NCBI RefSeq assembly: GCF_025913575.1
Contig: NZ_CP109785.1
Span: forward strand, 372,001-436,000
Length of the DNA stretch: 64,000 nucleotides
Source of the DNA: Halocatena marina
GTDB lineage: Archaea; Halobacteriota; Halobacteria; Halobacteriales; Haloarculaceae
Reading direction: 5' to 3'
Shown here: in pieces, positions 36,517-45,408 of the stretch
Position numbering within the stretch: position 1 is the first letter of the stretch
Layout of the letters: each line of letters begins with the position of its first letter
The notes under the pieces: model-generated
Databases searched by the model: none
Seen by the model: the letters and a program-made list of their open reading frames with translations, nothing else
What the model was told of the DNA's origin: nothing
Program-made: the position numbers and the translations under genes

Positions 36517-37764
36517 ATGGAGTACGATCACGTCGGAGAGACTGATCCGGAAGTCGCCAACATGCTCTCCAGAGAGGTCGACCGCCAACGGGAGACGCTC
36601 GCAATGATCGCGAGTGAAAACCACGCTAGCCCCGCTGTTCTCGAAGCACAGGGGAGTGCTCTCACGAACAAATACGCCGAAGGATATCCCGGCGAGCGCT
36701 ACTACGGCGGATGTGAGGTTGTCGATGAAGTAGAGCAGCTTGCAATCGATCGCGCAAAAGAGCTCTGGGGTGCAGAGTACGTCAACGTCCAGCCTCACAG
36801 TGGATCGCAGGCGAATATGGGCGTCTACCTCGCGGTGCTCGATCCGGGCGATACGATACTCTCGCTTGATCTCACGCACGGTGGCCATCTCAGCCATGGC
36901 CACCCGAAGAACTTCGCAGGACAGATGTACGACGTCGCGCGGTACGAAGTCGACCCGGAGACGGGCTACGTCGATTACGATGCTCTCGCCGATCAGGCAC
37001 GCGACGTCGAACCCGACATCATCGTCTCGGGCTACTCAGCGTACCCGCGTCAAGTCGACTGGACCCGCATTCAGGAGCTAGCCGACGAGGTCGGTGCGTA
37101 TCATATGGCGGACATCGCGCATATTACGGGACTTGTGGCAGCTGGTGAGCATCCGTCTCCGGTTGGAATCGCCGACTTCGTCACCGGGTCGACGCACAAG
37201 ACAATCCGCGCGGGACGGGGCGGCATCATCATGTCTGATGCAGAATACGCTGATGCTATCGATAGCGCCATCATCCCGGGTATGCAGGGTGGTCCGCTGA
37301 TGCACAATATTGCTGGGAAGGCGGTCGGATTCGGAGAAGCGCTCCAGCCGGAATTCGAGGAATACGCCACACAAACCGTTCGGAATGCGAGTGTTCTTGG
37401 GGAACGTCTCTCCGAACACGGTCTTAGTCTTGTCTCGGGTGGGACGGACACACACCTTGTGCTCGTGGATCTTCGGAAATCGCATCCAGACACGACCGGA
37501 AAGGACGTAGAGCGCGCGCTCGAAGACGTGGGAATTGTCCTGAACGCGAACACCGTACCCGGCGAGACTCGCTCACCGTTCGTCGCCAGCGGTATTCGTG
37601 CTGGCACACCAGCCCTCACCACTCGAGGCTTCGATGAAGCGGCAATGAAGGAGGTTGCAGACTGTATCGCCCGTATCGTCGAACACACGGACGATCCTGA
37701 CGTGAAAGGTGAAGTCGCAGAGGACGTGCAGGCGCTCTGTGCTGACTATCCACTGTACGAATAA
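36517..37764 (+). CDS. glyA: Serine hydroxymethyltransferase
   Basis: The 415-aa PLP enzyme converts serine and tetrahydrofolate to glycine and methylene-tetrahydrofolate in the cytoplasm. The N-terminal MIASENHASPAVLEAQGSAL block, YGGCEVVDEVE and the PLP-binding lysine in VTGSTHKTIRAGRGGI (Lys228) are all present. Length and order match bacterial and haloarchaeal GlyA. ATG 36517 is supported by the promoter. The gene is divergent from the CHAT gene and shares a 98-bp control region with it. Confidence 0.96.
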   Translation: MEYDHVGETDPEVANMLSREVDRQRETLAMIASENHASPAVLEAQGSALTNKYAEGYPGERYYGGCEVVDEVEQLAIDRAKELWGAEYVNVQPHSGSQANMGVYLAVLDPGDTILSLDLTHGGHLSHGHPKNFAGQMYDVARYEVDPETGYVDYDALADQARDVEPDIIVSGYSAYPRQVDWTRIQELADEVGAYHMADIAHITGLVAAGEHPSPVGIADFVTGSTHKTIRAGRGGIIMSDAEYADAIDSAIIPGMQGGPLMHNIAGKAVGFGEALQPEFEEYATQTVRNASVLGERLSEHGLSLVSGGTDTHLVLVDLRKSHPDTTGKDVERALEDVGIVLNANTVPGETRSPFVASGIRAGTPALTTRGFDEAAMKEVADCIARIVEHTDDPDVKGEVAEDVQALCADYPLYE

Positions 37765-38043
37765 GAACGAGCACGGCTGTATCTGGGCCGCTCTCAGGCG
37801 TGATCGACGCGATATACTGATGATCTGCTCGTCTATCTGCTGTGGATTAATCTCGCTGTTAACGCCGCAAGCGACGTTCGTGCACGTTGCTGGCGGCACA
37901 AGGGACGACGTTGCTGTACGTTGCAGAATGTCAGATTCTCGACTCTTCGTGAATCGACGCACTCCGGCCGAAAAACACAACATGACGTACGTATGGTGTG
38001 TTGAGCTGCACACCAGAATCGAAGTAGACACAACGGAACCACA

Positions 38044-38646
38044 ATGAATCATCCAAATTCAGATTTAGACTCTGACTCCACCTTTTCCTCGGATTTCAAC
38101 GCTGCTTTTGAGGAAGTGTCATCTGCTCAGTCCCCGAATCCGGAACCGGCGGCGTTTCGTGCTCGGTACGAGGATGTTGTGTGGCACGAGGGGACACACG
38201 AACTCGACGCGGAATCGTTCGAATCTGTACGCGCTCGCGCACAACGTGGCTGGGGTGTCGGTGCGCTGATCGTGAACGAGGGGAGCGTGCTTCTCGTCCG
38301 TCAAGACAGTCGTTGGTACGCCCCCGGTGGGATGCTCGAATTCGACGAATCCCCTGAAGAGGGAGCCATCCGCGAAGTACGCGAAGAAACGGGACTGACG
38401 GTGCAGTTGGACGGGCTTGCAGCAATCGCTGAGCAGACGTTCGTCAACGCAGCCAACGAAGAGACGTTCGTGTTCTACTTTGCAATGTTCGATGCGCTGC
38501 TGGAGACAACGGTTCTCACCGACGATCCCGGTCTCTCGGATGAAAATATCAGTGCTGTCGAGTGGCACGCGACAGTTCCACCAGCTACCCACGACCGCCC
38601 GCTCATCGTCGAGCTACTCCAACAGCAGCATCCTCACTGGGAATAA
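38044..38646 (+). CDS. Nudix hydrolase
   Basis: The 200-aa protein contains a complete Nudix box, GMLEFDESPEEGAIREVREETGL (residues 96-118 with the REVREE metal ligands), within a Nudix domain of residues 68-190. A 65-residue acidic N-terminal extension precedes it. Nudix enzymes hydrolyse nucleoside diphosphates linked to another group; substrate cannot be predicted. It is separated from glyA by 280 bp with no gene-like content. Confidence 0.9.
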   Translation: MNHPNSDLDSDSTFSSDFNAAFEEVSSAQSPNPEPAAFRARYEDVVWHEGTHELDAESFESVRARAQRGWGVGALIVNEGSVLLVRQDSRWYAPGGMLEFDESPEEGAIREVREETGLTVQLDGLAAIAEQTFVNAANEETFVFYFAMFDALLETTVLTDDPGLSDENISAVEWHATVPPATHDRPLIVELLQQQHPHWE

Positions 38647-38771
38647 CAGACAACACATCCCAAAACGTCTCACTCTCCTCTCCCATCTTCGAATTCTGAT
38701 GCCTGCTGTTTTGCAATCCAAATAATCAGTGCAGATACTCCACCATGTAACTGGTCAAATACGCGTATTTC

Positions 38772-39605
38772 TCAGACAACAGAAATGTCGAACGCTCGCT
38801 CTGCGTTTTTGTACAGGAACAGCTCTTTCGTCTCCTCATCGAGGTCGAGTGTATCGAGGCTGTTGAGGCAGTCTCCGGGTTGAATCATAGGATAATTTGT
38901 TCCAAACAGAACGTTCTCTCGACCGTACGTCCGCAGGAACTCGACGAACTCGTCAGGATAGCGTTTCGGTTTGTACGCTGAGGTATCGATGTACACGTTC
39001 TCGTACTTCGTCGCGAGCGCCATCATCTCAGCCGTCCACGGGTGGCCGATGTGACCTGCAACGATCGTGAGGTCCGGGAATTCACGCGCCACGGTATCCA
39101 GATACGGGATCGGTCGGCCCATCTCCGATGGTTTCAACGGACCAGTGTGGCCAACCTGCAAGCAGAATGGGACTTCCTGCTCGACGCACTCTGCATACAC
39201 GGGGTAGTACCGACGATCGTCTGGTGGTAGTTCCCACAACCAAGGGATATTCCGTATCCCGACGAATCCCAACTCCTGTACACACCGGCGGACTTCTTCG
39301 ATGGCTTCCATCGGGTTATTGAGTGGAACCGAACCGATACCTGTGAACAGTTCGGGTCGTTCGCTAACGATGTCCGCAACGTAGTCGTTGCTCAATAGCG
39401 GACCTTCCGGCCCCCACCACGCGGAAATGAGGGCCGTGTCGACCCCAGCGTTTTCGTAGGCCTGAATTGTCCATTCTAACGGAATTTCTGGAACAGTTTC
39501 ATCGCCCTGCCAACGACGGAGCGAGGCGAACATTTCGTGATTGTGAAACTCCTCTGTCGGATGCTGCATCCACGCGTCGACGACAGGAATGTCACTATTT
39601 TCCAT
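38772..39605 (-). CDS. Amidohydrolase family (ACMSD-like) protein
   Basis: The 277-aa protein has the TIM-barrel amidohydrolase-2 fold. Visible blocks are FCLQVGHTGP (mid-protein His), LTIVAGHIGHPWTAEMMALA (the HxGxPW motif) and YGRENVLFGTNYPMI near the C-terminus. The N-terminal metal motif, normally DxHxH, reads VDAWMQHPT, so the first His is replaced and metal binding may be altered. The substrate is unknown. ATG 39605 (MENSDIPVVDAW) is preferred to ATG 39617, which lies inside a palindrome. It is divergent from the TrmB gene. Confidence 0.85.
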   Translation of the reverse strand: MENSDIPVVDAWMQHPTEEFHNHEMFASLRRWQGDETVPEIPLEWTIQAYENAGVDTALISAWWGPEGPLLSNDYVADIVSERPELFTGIGSVPLNNPMEAIEEVRRCVQELGFVGIRNIPWLWELPPDDRRYYPVYAECVEQEVPFCLQVGHTGPLKPSEMGRPIPYLDTVAREFPDLTIVAGHIGHPWTAEMMALATKYENVYIDTSAYKPKRYPDEFVEFLRTYGRENVLFGTNYPMIQPGDCLNSLDTLDLDEETKELFLYKNAERAFDISVV

Positions 39606-39615
39606 GTGTGTGATC

Positions 39616-39632
39616 ATTCACTCGTAGTGAAT
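39616..39632. promoter_or_regulatory. Inverted repeat ATTCACT-CGT-AGTGAAT between amidohydrolase and TrmB gene
   Basis: A perfect 7-3-7 inverted repeat lies 11 bp upstream of the amidohydrolase start and 145 bp upstream of the TrmB-family gene. It overlaps the probable transcription start of the amidohydrolase gene and so may be the operator of the divergently encoded regulator. Confidence 0.45.
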
Positions 39633-39776
39633 ATGACCGTCGATGCATCGAGGTATTCGGCTGATATACGTTGAGATTTTTCAAACCAGCAATTGTGAGT
39701 TTGTCACCATAGAACACGACTGTTTTCAGTCGGGCGATTGTAACGCATTTCAGTACACACAGCGTACCACAGCAGC

Positions 39777-40838
39777 ATGGATGAGTCTGAGATCACCCGT
39801 CGGCTGCGACAGTTCGGATTTTCCGAAAAGGAAATTGACACTTATTTTACGATTCTTGCGCACGGAGAGGCGAAGGCAGCGACTATCGCGGAGAATGCGG
39901 GTGTCTCAAAGCGGTACGTTTACAGCATCTCTGAGACGCTCGAAGAACGCGGATTCGTTGAAGTCAACGACCATATCGTTCCGACGACCATCCGGGCAAA
40001 CCCGCCAGAGGAGGTCATCGCACGGCTGACCGAGGAGTTGCAAGCAATGCAGCCAGGACTCGAATCTCGATTCAATCGGACGACACAGCCGACACAGCAG
40101 TTCGAGGTCGTTAAATCTCGTGTGACAGTGTTAAAACGTATTCAACAATTGCTTTCGAGAGCCACAGAAGAGGTGACGCTGTCCGTTCCGGTGTCGTTGC
40201 TCCCGAAAATCGAAGACGAGCTACGGGCAACGGTTGATCGTGGTGTGCTCGTTCTGTTGCTCGTGACCCGCGAAGATCTCGAGGACGGACAGATCGATCA
40301 GTTTGACGATATTGCGAGTGCGGTTCGTGTCTGGGAAGAACTCGCACCAGTGTTGCTCACGATCGACCGCCAGCAGGGAATCGTTGCACCAAATGAGATG
40401 CTCATGAGAGCGAACACGGGAAAACAGGCCATCGTCGTGGCTCAACAACAGCTCGTCCCCGTTTTCGTTGGATCCTTCCTCGGTAACTACTGGCCGATGG
40501 CGGATGAAGTGTGCGTGACCGAATCGGCGTCGCTTCCACATCGCTACGACGGATTCCGGCAGGCTGTGCTCCACGCGGAGCTTCACCGCCGGGCTGGTCA
40601 GCCACTCGTGGCACAGATTCAAGCCCGATCGACTGACTCGAACGACGACTATCACGACATAACGGGACCGATCGTTGAGATCCGACAGAGCCTCACTCAA
40701 CCCGCAACGAACTCGTTCCCTGTCGAGAACGCGCTCGTCGTCGAAACCGACGACGGACTGGTCAGCGTCGGTGGTCCCGGTGCGTTCATCGAAGAGTACG
40801 AAGCTGGTGAAATCACTCTCGTGGCTGGCGAGGAGTGA
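39777..40838 (+). CDS. TrmB family transcriptional regulator
   Basis: The 353-aa protein has an N-terminal winged helix (residues 8-70: LRQFGFSEKEIDTYFTILAH, then GVSKRYVYSISETLEERGFV) and a long C-terminal TrmB sensor domain that binds sugars in characterised members. It has the length of haloarchaeal TrmB, the master regulator of sugar-dependent metabolism, but adjacent context (amidohydrolase, sugar isomerase-like gene, SDR) could instead mean a local catabolic regulator. It probably controls the divergent amidohydrolase through the palindrome between them. Confidence 0.9.
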   Translation: MDESEITRRLRQFGFSEKEIDTYFTILAHGEAKAATIAENAGVSKRYVYSISETLEERGFVEVNDHIVPTTIRANPPEEVIARLTEELQAMQPGLESRFNRTTQPTQQFEVVKSRVTVLKRIQQLLSRATEEVTLSVPVSLLPKIEDELRATVDRGVLVLLLVTREDLEDGQIDQFDDIASAVRVWEELAPVLLTIDRQQGIVAPNEMLMRANTGKQAIVVAQQQLVPVFVGSFLGNYWPMADEVCVTESASLPHRYDGFRQAVLHAELHRRAGQPLVAQIQARSTDSNDDYHDITGPIVEIRQSLTQPATNSFPVENALVVETDDGLVSVGGPGAFIEEYEAGEITLVAGEE

Positions 40839-40996
40839 GAAGAAAAAACGCCCAGTCGAAACACGAATCAATCTGATCGTCTCGGGATGGTCGTGCCGGA
40901 GGTCGGTTGCAGGTCGAGCGGGTATCGCGGAACAACGGGGCTATTCGTGTTCGGACCGGAATTTCTATGATCTGTGGCGTTCCGGTTGTATGCTCT

Positions 40997-41812
40997 ATGA
41001 CGAAGACAGAGAGCGAACGGTGCACCGATCTCGACCTCGGCTTCACTGTTGGTCTCGGGATGCCGTTTGACGAGACCGTCGAGTGGGCCGCGAGCGAAGG
41101 GTTCGATTTCGTCGAGGTGCTACTCGATGGCCCGTACGCCCGCGAACGCATCGCCGATCGACGCGAGTCGATGCGAACGACGCTCACAGACACAGGAGTG
41201 GATCTCATCGTCCATCTTCCGTTCGCTGTCGATCCTGGATCGCCGTTCACTCCTGTCAGAGAGGGTGTCGTCGATGAACTCATCGCCGGAATGGAGCTTG
41301 CAGCCACGCTCGACGCGGAGAACGTCGTGTTCCATCCTTCTTCTGATGCTTGGGATCTCGGCTGGTCCGAAGCGGAGTGTCGTGAGTTCGTCCACCGAAG
41401 TCTCGACGAACTCGTGCCCGCGGCCCACGAACACGGACTGACACCGTGTCTCGAAAACATCGTCTCCAGCTACTACGACGTGACCACGTTCCCGGAACTG
41501 TTAGAGCGCTATCCCGATGCATCGATGACTTTCGACACTAGTCACGCGCTGCTTGCTGGGATGGACGAATCCGGCATGGCTGAGTTCTGTCGGGACCACG
41601 CTGACCGGATCGATCACCTCCATCTCGTCGACACTCGCACAGGAGACGAGCACCTCCCCGTTGGAATGGGTCGCATCGATTTTACGACTGTGTTCGACGG
41701 TCTCGCTGCTGCCAGCTGGTCAGGGACTGCGACGCTGGAAGTCGGAACCGAAGACTACGACACCATCGCTCTTGGGAAACGGCACGTCGAGAAAGTGAAC
41801 AGAACTATCTAA
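40997..41812 (+). CDS. Sugar phosphate isomerase/epimerase family protein
   Basis: The 271-aa protein is a xylose-isomerase-like TIM barrel. Characteristic strands are VGLGMPFDETVEWAASEGFD, FVEVLLDGPYARER, NVVFHPSSDAWDL, TPCLENIVSSYYD and SMTFDTSHALLAGM, which place Glu, His and Asp metal ligands at strand ends, with a final GTATLEVGTEDYD. Members act on sugars, inositols or are AP endonuclease-like; the exact substrate is unknown. ATG 40997 is chosen because the preceding 30 codons are not family-like. It lies 158 bp downstream of the TrmB gene. Confidence 0.88.
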   Translation: MTKTESERCTDLDLGFTVGLGMPFDETVEWAASEGFDFVEVLLDGPYARERIADRRESMRTTLTDTGVDLIVHLPFAVDPGSPFTPVREGVVDELIAGMELAATLDAENVVFHPSSDAWDLGWSEAECREFVHRSLDELVPAAHEHGLTPCLENIVSSYYDVTTFPELLERYPDASMTFDTSHALLAGMDESGMAEFCRDHADRIDHLHLVDTRTGDEHLPVGMGRIDFTTVFDGLAAASWSGTATLEVGTEDYDTIALGKRHVEKVNRTI

Positions 41813-41843
41813 TAATAGCTACGCGACTGACCGTCCATCGGTA

Positions 41844-42632
41844 TCAACAGATCTGCCAGCCACCGTCGACGTGGAGCAGCTCACCGGTCACGTAGCTCGC
41901 ATCGTCACTTGCGAGATACAGATACGCACCGGCCACGTCTGCTGGACGTCCGGCCCGACGCAACGGAACTGGCTTGAGGAATTTCTCCTCCTGTGCTTCT
42001 CGTTGTGCTGTTTCCGTCCATCCTTCGAGAAACTCCGTTGCGATCTGTCCGGGCGCAACACCATTAACTCGAATACCGTGTTCTGCGAGTTCGAGTGCCG
42101 CGCCGCGAGTGACCATCCGAATCGCTCCTTTCGTCGAGTCGTACTGCACCTGATCGAACTGTGCATGTGTGGAACTGATCGAGGCCGTGTTCAGGATGAC
42201 CCCGGAGTGATCGCGCTCGATCATGTCGTTTGCTGCGGCCTGACAGCCGAAGAATACACCCCGAACGTTCACCGCGTGGATCCGGTCGAACTCCTCGGGG
42301 CTCACCTCACACAGGGATTTTCCGATGTAGAGCCCTGCGTTGTTGATCATTACATCGACGCCACCGTACTCACGAGCTTCCCCGATGAGTGACGCAATCT
42401 GTGCTGGCTCAGTCACATCTGTTTCGACGTACGTTGCTGTTCCTCCTGCTGCCTCGATCAGCTCGTGGGTCGGTTCAGTTTCGTTCGTATTCTTAGGATC
42501 TTCACGAACATCGGCGTTCAACACCGTTGCGCCAGCTTCGGCAAACCGAAGCGCAATCTCTCGTCCGATCCCCGAACTCCCTCCCGTTACAATGACCGTT
42601 TCACCACTGTAATCATACGCTGTACTACCCAT
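41844..42632 (-). CDS. SDR family NAD(P)-dependent oxidoreductase
   Basis: The 262-aa enzyme is a classical short-chain dehydrogenase. The cofactor motif is VTGGSSGIGREIAL (15-28), then INNAGLYIG, and the active-site triad is Ser (SISST, about 151-155), Tyr164 and Lys168 (QVQYDSTKGA). The C-terminal PLRRAGRPADVAGAYLYLAS block is typical of 3-ketoacyl reductases and glucose dehydrogenase-like enzymes. Asp41 in NADVRED suggests preference for NAD. It is convergent with the isomerase-like gene, so a shared pathway is only possible. Confidence 0.92.
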   Translation of the reverse strand: MGSTAYDYSGETVIVTGGSSGIGREIALRFAEAGATVLNADVREDPKNTNETEPTHELIEAAGGTATYVETDVTEPAQIASLIGEAREYGGVDVMINNAGLYIGKSLCEVSPEEFDRIHAVNVRGVFFGCQAAANDMIERDHSGVILNTASISSTHAQFDQVQYDSTKGAIRMVTRGAALELAEHGIRVNGVAPGQIATEFLEGWTETAQREAQEEKFLKPVPLRRAGRPADVAGAYLYLASDDASYVTGELLHVDGGWQIC

Positions 42633-42906
42633 ACGGCTAGCTGCACAACACGAAGGAATATATACAATCGGCCGTCGTCGCAGTCATGCTCGGGACCTTC
42701 GGCAACGACGCAGTCCTGAGACGGTTTCTTCAATTTTCAGCTTCACCAGAGATCTCTAAGTTATTTATTAGTGACACCTTCGTCGGTATCCCGGCGATGG
42801 CCACGATCCGATCGCCAGTGAGTCTTCGCTCGGCTCTCCTCTATCACGGTACTGATGAAGGGCGTTCAGAGAACCGTTAAGGGGAACGGATGAGATCGGT
42901 ACGACA

Positions 42907-43395
42907 ATGATCGAAGAGGGAGCCGTTGCAGTCATCCACTTCGTCGGTCGACTGGCGGGCGACGATGCTGGTGCAGTGTTCGATACGAGCGATGTCGATG
43001 TTGCGCTCGAAGAAGGAATATATCACAACAACCGTGACTACGCGCCGCTCGAAATTCAGATTGGTGACGAATCAACATTTCCGGAAATCGAAGCAGCTGT
43101 CCAGACGATGAACGAGGGAGAAACGAAGACCGTTCGGCTCGATCCCGAAGAGGCGTTCGGGACTCACCACGAGGATCGCATCGTCGAGGTACCGCGTGCC
43201 GATCTTGAGGCACAGAGCGAGACGACAGCCACGGAGGGAGACCTCGTCGGAAGCGACCTTACCGACGGAATCGACGATGCGTGTACCGGTTGGATCACTG
43301 ATGTGACCGCCGATACCGTCGAAATCGACTTCAACCACGAACTGGCGGGCGAACCAGTCGAATTCGAGATCCGATTGCTAAGCGTAAACGACTGA
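42907..43395 (+). CDS. FKBP-type peptidyl-prolyl isomerase (SlyD-like)
   Basis: The 162-aa protein has an FKBP core split by an insert-in-flap domain, as in SlyD and archaeal FKBPs. The parts visible are AVIHFVGRLAGDDAGAVFDT, EIQIGDESTFPEIEAAVQTM and EGETKTVRLDPEEAFGTHHED, followed by an acidic insert and FNHELAGEPVEFEIRLLSV. It catalyses cis/trans isomerisation of prolyl bonds and acts as a chaperone. It lacks a His-rich metal-binding tail. It appears monocistronic. Confidence 0.93.
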   Translation: MIEEGAVAVIHFVGRLAGDDAGAVFDTSDVDVALEEGIYHNNRDYAPLEIQIGDESTFPEIEAAVQTMNEGETKTVRLDPEEAFGTHHEDRIVEVPRADLEAQSETTATEGDLVGSDLTDGIDDACTGWITDVTADTVEIDFNHELAGEPVEFEIRLLSVND

Positions 43396-43443
43396 GTAAC
43401 GACGCGTGGAAATCGGATACGTTGAATGATTCTGTGCGCTGCA

Positions 43444-44079
43444 TCACGAGAACAGTTGTGGAATCACCGCTCGCTCGGCTCGTCTGAGTCGTTCGAGAAA
43501 CGCGGATTTACTGAGATTGAGTTCGCTTGCCACAGTAGCGGCGTCTGCCATGCGTGGAATCTCGAAATACCCCAAATCGATAGCAACACGCAGAGCCTCC
43601 TCCTGTTTTGGCGTGAGGTCCCACCCCTGAGCGACCGTTCCCTGCTCCTCTTCGCCAAGTGGATACACACGCCGGAGCGTTACGCCAACGGTCTCGCCAG
43701 CGCGACTCATCACTCCGTCGAGCACGTCGTGTCCGACGACTGCGCCGGTAACGGTCGCATTACCGTCACGGTAGCTGAGCGATTCGACGAGGAGTCCAAC
43801 ACTCACGAGTTCGTGGACGACACACGGATGCTTCGAGAGACAGCGGTAGTTCGCTCGTTCGTCGAGCCGAGCGCGGTGGAGATACCGGATCCGTTCGTCA
43901 CTGTCGAAGACCTGAGCAAGTCGCTCGTCGGGTGCGCTGAACTGCAGGAGTGCATTTCCATCGGAGCGTAGCTGTGGCGGTTGTGCGTCGATCGTCGTCT
44001 CTACTGTTCGAGTTGCCTCAGCCAGCGGGCAGTCGTCACCAGTCACCGCGAACTCGACGATGAGACACTCCGAAATCAT
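43444..44079 (-). CDS. Bat-type HTH-10 transcriptional regulator
   Basis: The 211-aa protein ends with an HTH-10 domain (LTPKQEEALRVAIDLGYFEI, then SELNLSKSAFLERLRRAERA), the domain named after bacterio-opsin activator. The N-terminal 150 residues are the sensor-like bat domain without a PAS or GAF motif. It lies divergent from the phenylacetyl-CoA epoxidase operon and shares its promoter region, making it the likely regulator of that pathway. ATG 44079 is supported by a TATA box 25 bp upstream. Confidence 0.9.
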   Translation of the reverse strand: MISECLIVEFAVTGDDCPLAEATRTVETTIDAQPPQLRSDGNALLQFSAPDERLAQVFDSDERIRYLHRARLDERANYRCLSKHPCVVHELVSVGLLVESLSYRDGNATVTGAVVGHDVLDGVMSRAGETVGVTLRRVYPLGEEEQGTVAQGWDLTPKQEEALRVAIDLGYFEIPRMADAATVASELNLSKSAFLERLRRAERAVIPQLFS

Positions 44080-44099
44080 GGACTCTGTAGTCGATATGG

Positions 44100-44109
44100 A
44101 TATATAAAA
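44100..44109 (-). promoter_or_regulatory. TATA box of the Bat-type regulator
   Basis: The minus-strand element TTTTATATAT is centred 25 bp before ATG 44079. A second AT-rich element, near 44134-44150, probably serves paaA on the other strand. Confidence 0.5.
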
Positions 44110-44164
44110 CACGTTCATGTGCGGGACAACCCGTATGTTAATCCGTTACAAATATTCGGTCGTA

Positions 44165-45094
44165 ATGAATACAGCGGAGGCCAAAGAGCGGGCGGGACCA
44201 CGCACGTTCAGTCCGCAGGACGATATGCCCGAGGAGTATCGTAAGGCTGCCACCCGGATGATTCAGTTTCACGCGAATTCTGAGATCATGGGCGCATACT
44301 TAGAAAAACCGTTCATCCGGCAAGCTCCGAGTCTCGACCGAAAGCTCGCGTTCTCCGCGAAGGTGCAAGATGAGATCGGACACGGGCAGCTCCTGTACAG
44401 AGCAGCGGAGTCCCTCGGCATCAAGACACGCGAACAGATGCTCGATGAACTGGCTGCAGGAGAGGGGAAATTCCTGAACTGCTTTCACTACCCGATGACA
44501 AAGTGGTGGGAGACGCCGATGATCGCCTTCTTCGTCGATGGGGCAGCGATGCGTCGACAAGCGACGATCAAGCGGACGAGTTGGGAACCGTACGCACACG
44601 CGATGGACAAGATCTGTTTCGAAGAGGGCTTTCACATCAAACACGGCGAAGACATCCTACGTGAACTCGCTACGGGGACTCGCCGCGAACAGGAGTTGGT
44701 ACAGGAGGCGTTTGATGAGTGGTGGCCGCGAATTCTGCAGTTCTTCGGTCCGACGAACGATCAGAGCACACACCACGATTTCGCAGCCAGCGTCGGCCTG
44801 AAAACGATGAGCAACGACGAACTCCGGCAGGCGTTCCTCAATGCGTATCTCCCGAAAGCCGAGAAATACGGACTCTCTATCCCGGATGAGCCACGAATCC
44901 GCTACGAGGATGGACGCTACGAGGTCGTTGAGGATGACCTCGATTGGGACGAGTTCTGGCAGGTCGCGAAAAATGAGTACGACGGGAGCAAAGAACAGAT
45001 CGGCTCACGGGCAGACGCACAGTCGGCTGTCGAGTGGGCACGAGCATCGCTCGAAAGCCACGACTCAACACAAACGCCGCAGGCGGCCGACTAA
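44165..45094 (+). CDS. paaA: Phenylacetyl-CoA epoxidase subunit PaaA
   Basis: The 309-aa catalytic subunit of the di-iron monooxygenase that converts phenylacetyl-CoA to its ring-1,2-epoxide. Iron ligands are visible in AKVQDEIGHGQLLYRAAESLG (ExxH) and in DKICFEEGFHIKHGED (second ExxH). Length and the N-terminal block MIQFHANSEIMGAYLEKPFI match the family. ATG 44165 is chosen; the longer frame includes promoter DNA. First gene of the paa operon, 2 bp before paaB. Confidence 0.96.
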   Translation: MNTAEAKERAGPRTFSPQDDMPEEYRKAATRMIQFHANSEIMGAYLEKPFIRQAPSLDRKLAFSAKVQDEIGHGQLLYRAAESLGIKTREQMLDELAAGEGKFLNCFHYPMTKWWETPMIAFFVDGAAMRRQATIKRTSWEPYAHAMDKICFEEGFHIKHGEDILRELATGTRREQELVQEAFDEWWPRILQFFGPTNDQSTHHDFAASVGLKTMSNDELRQAFLNAYLPKAEKYGLSIPDEPRIRYEDGRYEVVEDDLDWDEFWQVAKNEYDGSKEQIGSRADAQSAVEWARASLESHDSTQTPQAAD

Positions 45095-45096
45095 TC

Positions 45097-45408
45097 ATGA
45101 TTTGGGAAGTCTTTAGACAGGAAGCTCCAGGGAAGTACCACACCCATTGTGGAAACGTCCACGCGCCCGACCGCGAGATGGCACTCCTGTTCGCACAGGT
45201 GCAACACGGACGTCGAAAACCAACCAACAGCCTCTGGGTCGTCCCGAAAGAGGAGATCGGAGAAGTTGATGCCGAGGAGGCCGAATTCGGCGGAACGACC
45301 GATAAGTCATACCGGTGGGTGTCGGCGTACAACGTCGATGTCGATTTCGCGGCCGAAATCGCCGAGTCCGACCGCGAACAGCGCGAAGCAGAGCGAGGTG
45401 AGAGCTGA
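45097..45408 (+). CDS. paaB: Phenylacetyl-CoA epoxidase subunit PaaB
   Basis: A 103-aa small subunit of the epoxidase complex. The core WEVFRQEAPGKYHTHCGNVH and the APDREMALLFAQVQHGRR helix are diagnostic. PaaB bridges PaaA-PaaC heterodimers in the bacterial complex and has no cofactor. The stop codon overlaps the paaC start, which ties its synthesis to the partner subunit. Confidence 0.95.
   Translation: MIWEVFRQEAPGKYHTHCGNVHAPDREMALLFAQVQHGRRKPTNSLWVVPKEEIGEVDAEEAEFGGTTDKSYRWVSAYNVDVDFAAEIAESDREQREAERGES

Noticed and set aside
37765..38043. Short frames in the glyA-Nudix gap
   Set aside because: Cys-rich, irregular translations without start context; nothing convincing in this 279-bp gap.
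42686..42880. Plus-strand ORF of 64 codons between the SDR and FKBP genes
   Set aside because: No family-like sequence, and it lies in a region that also holds promoter-like AT-rich DNA; kept out for lack of support.
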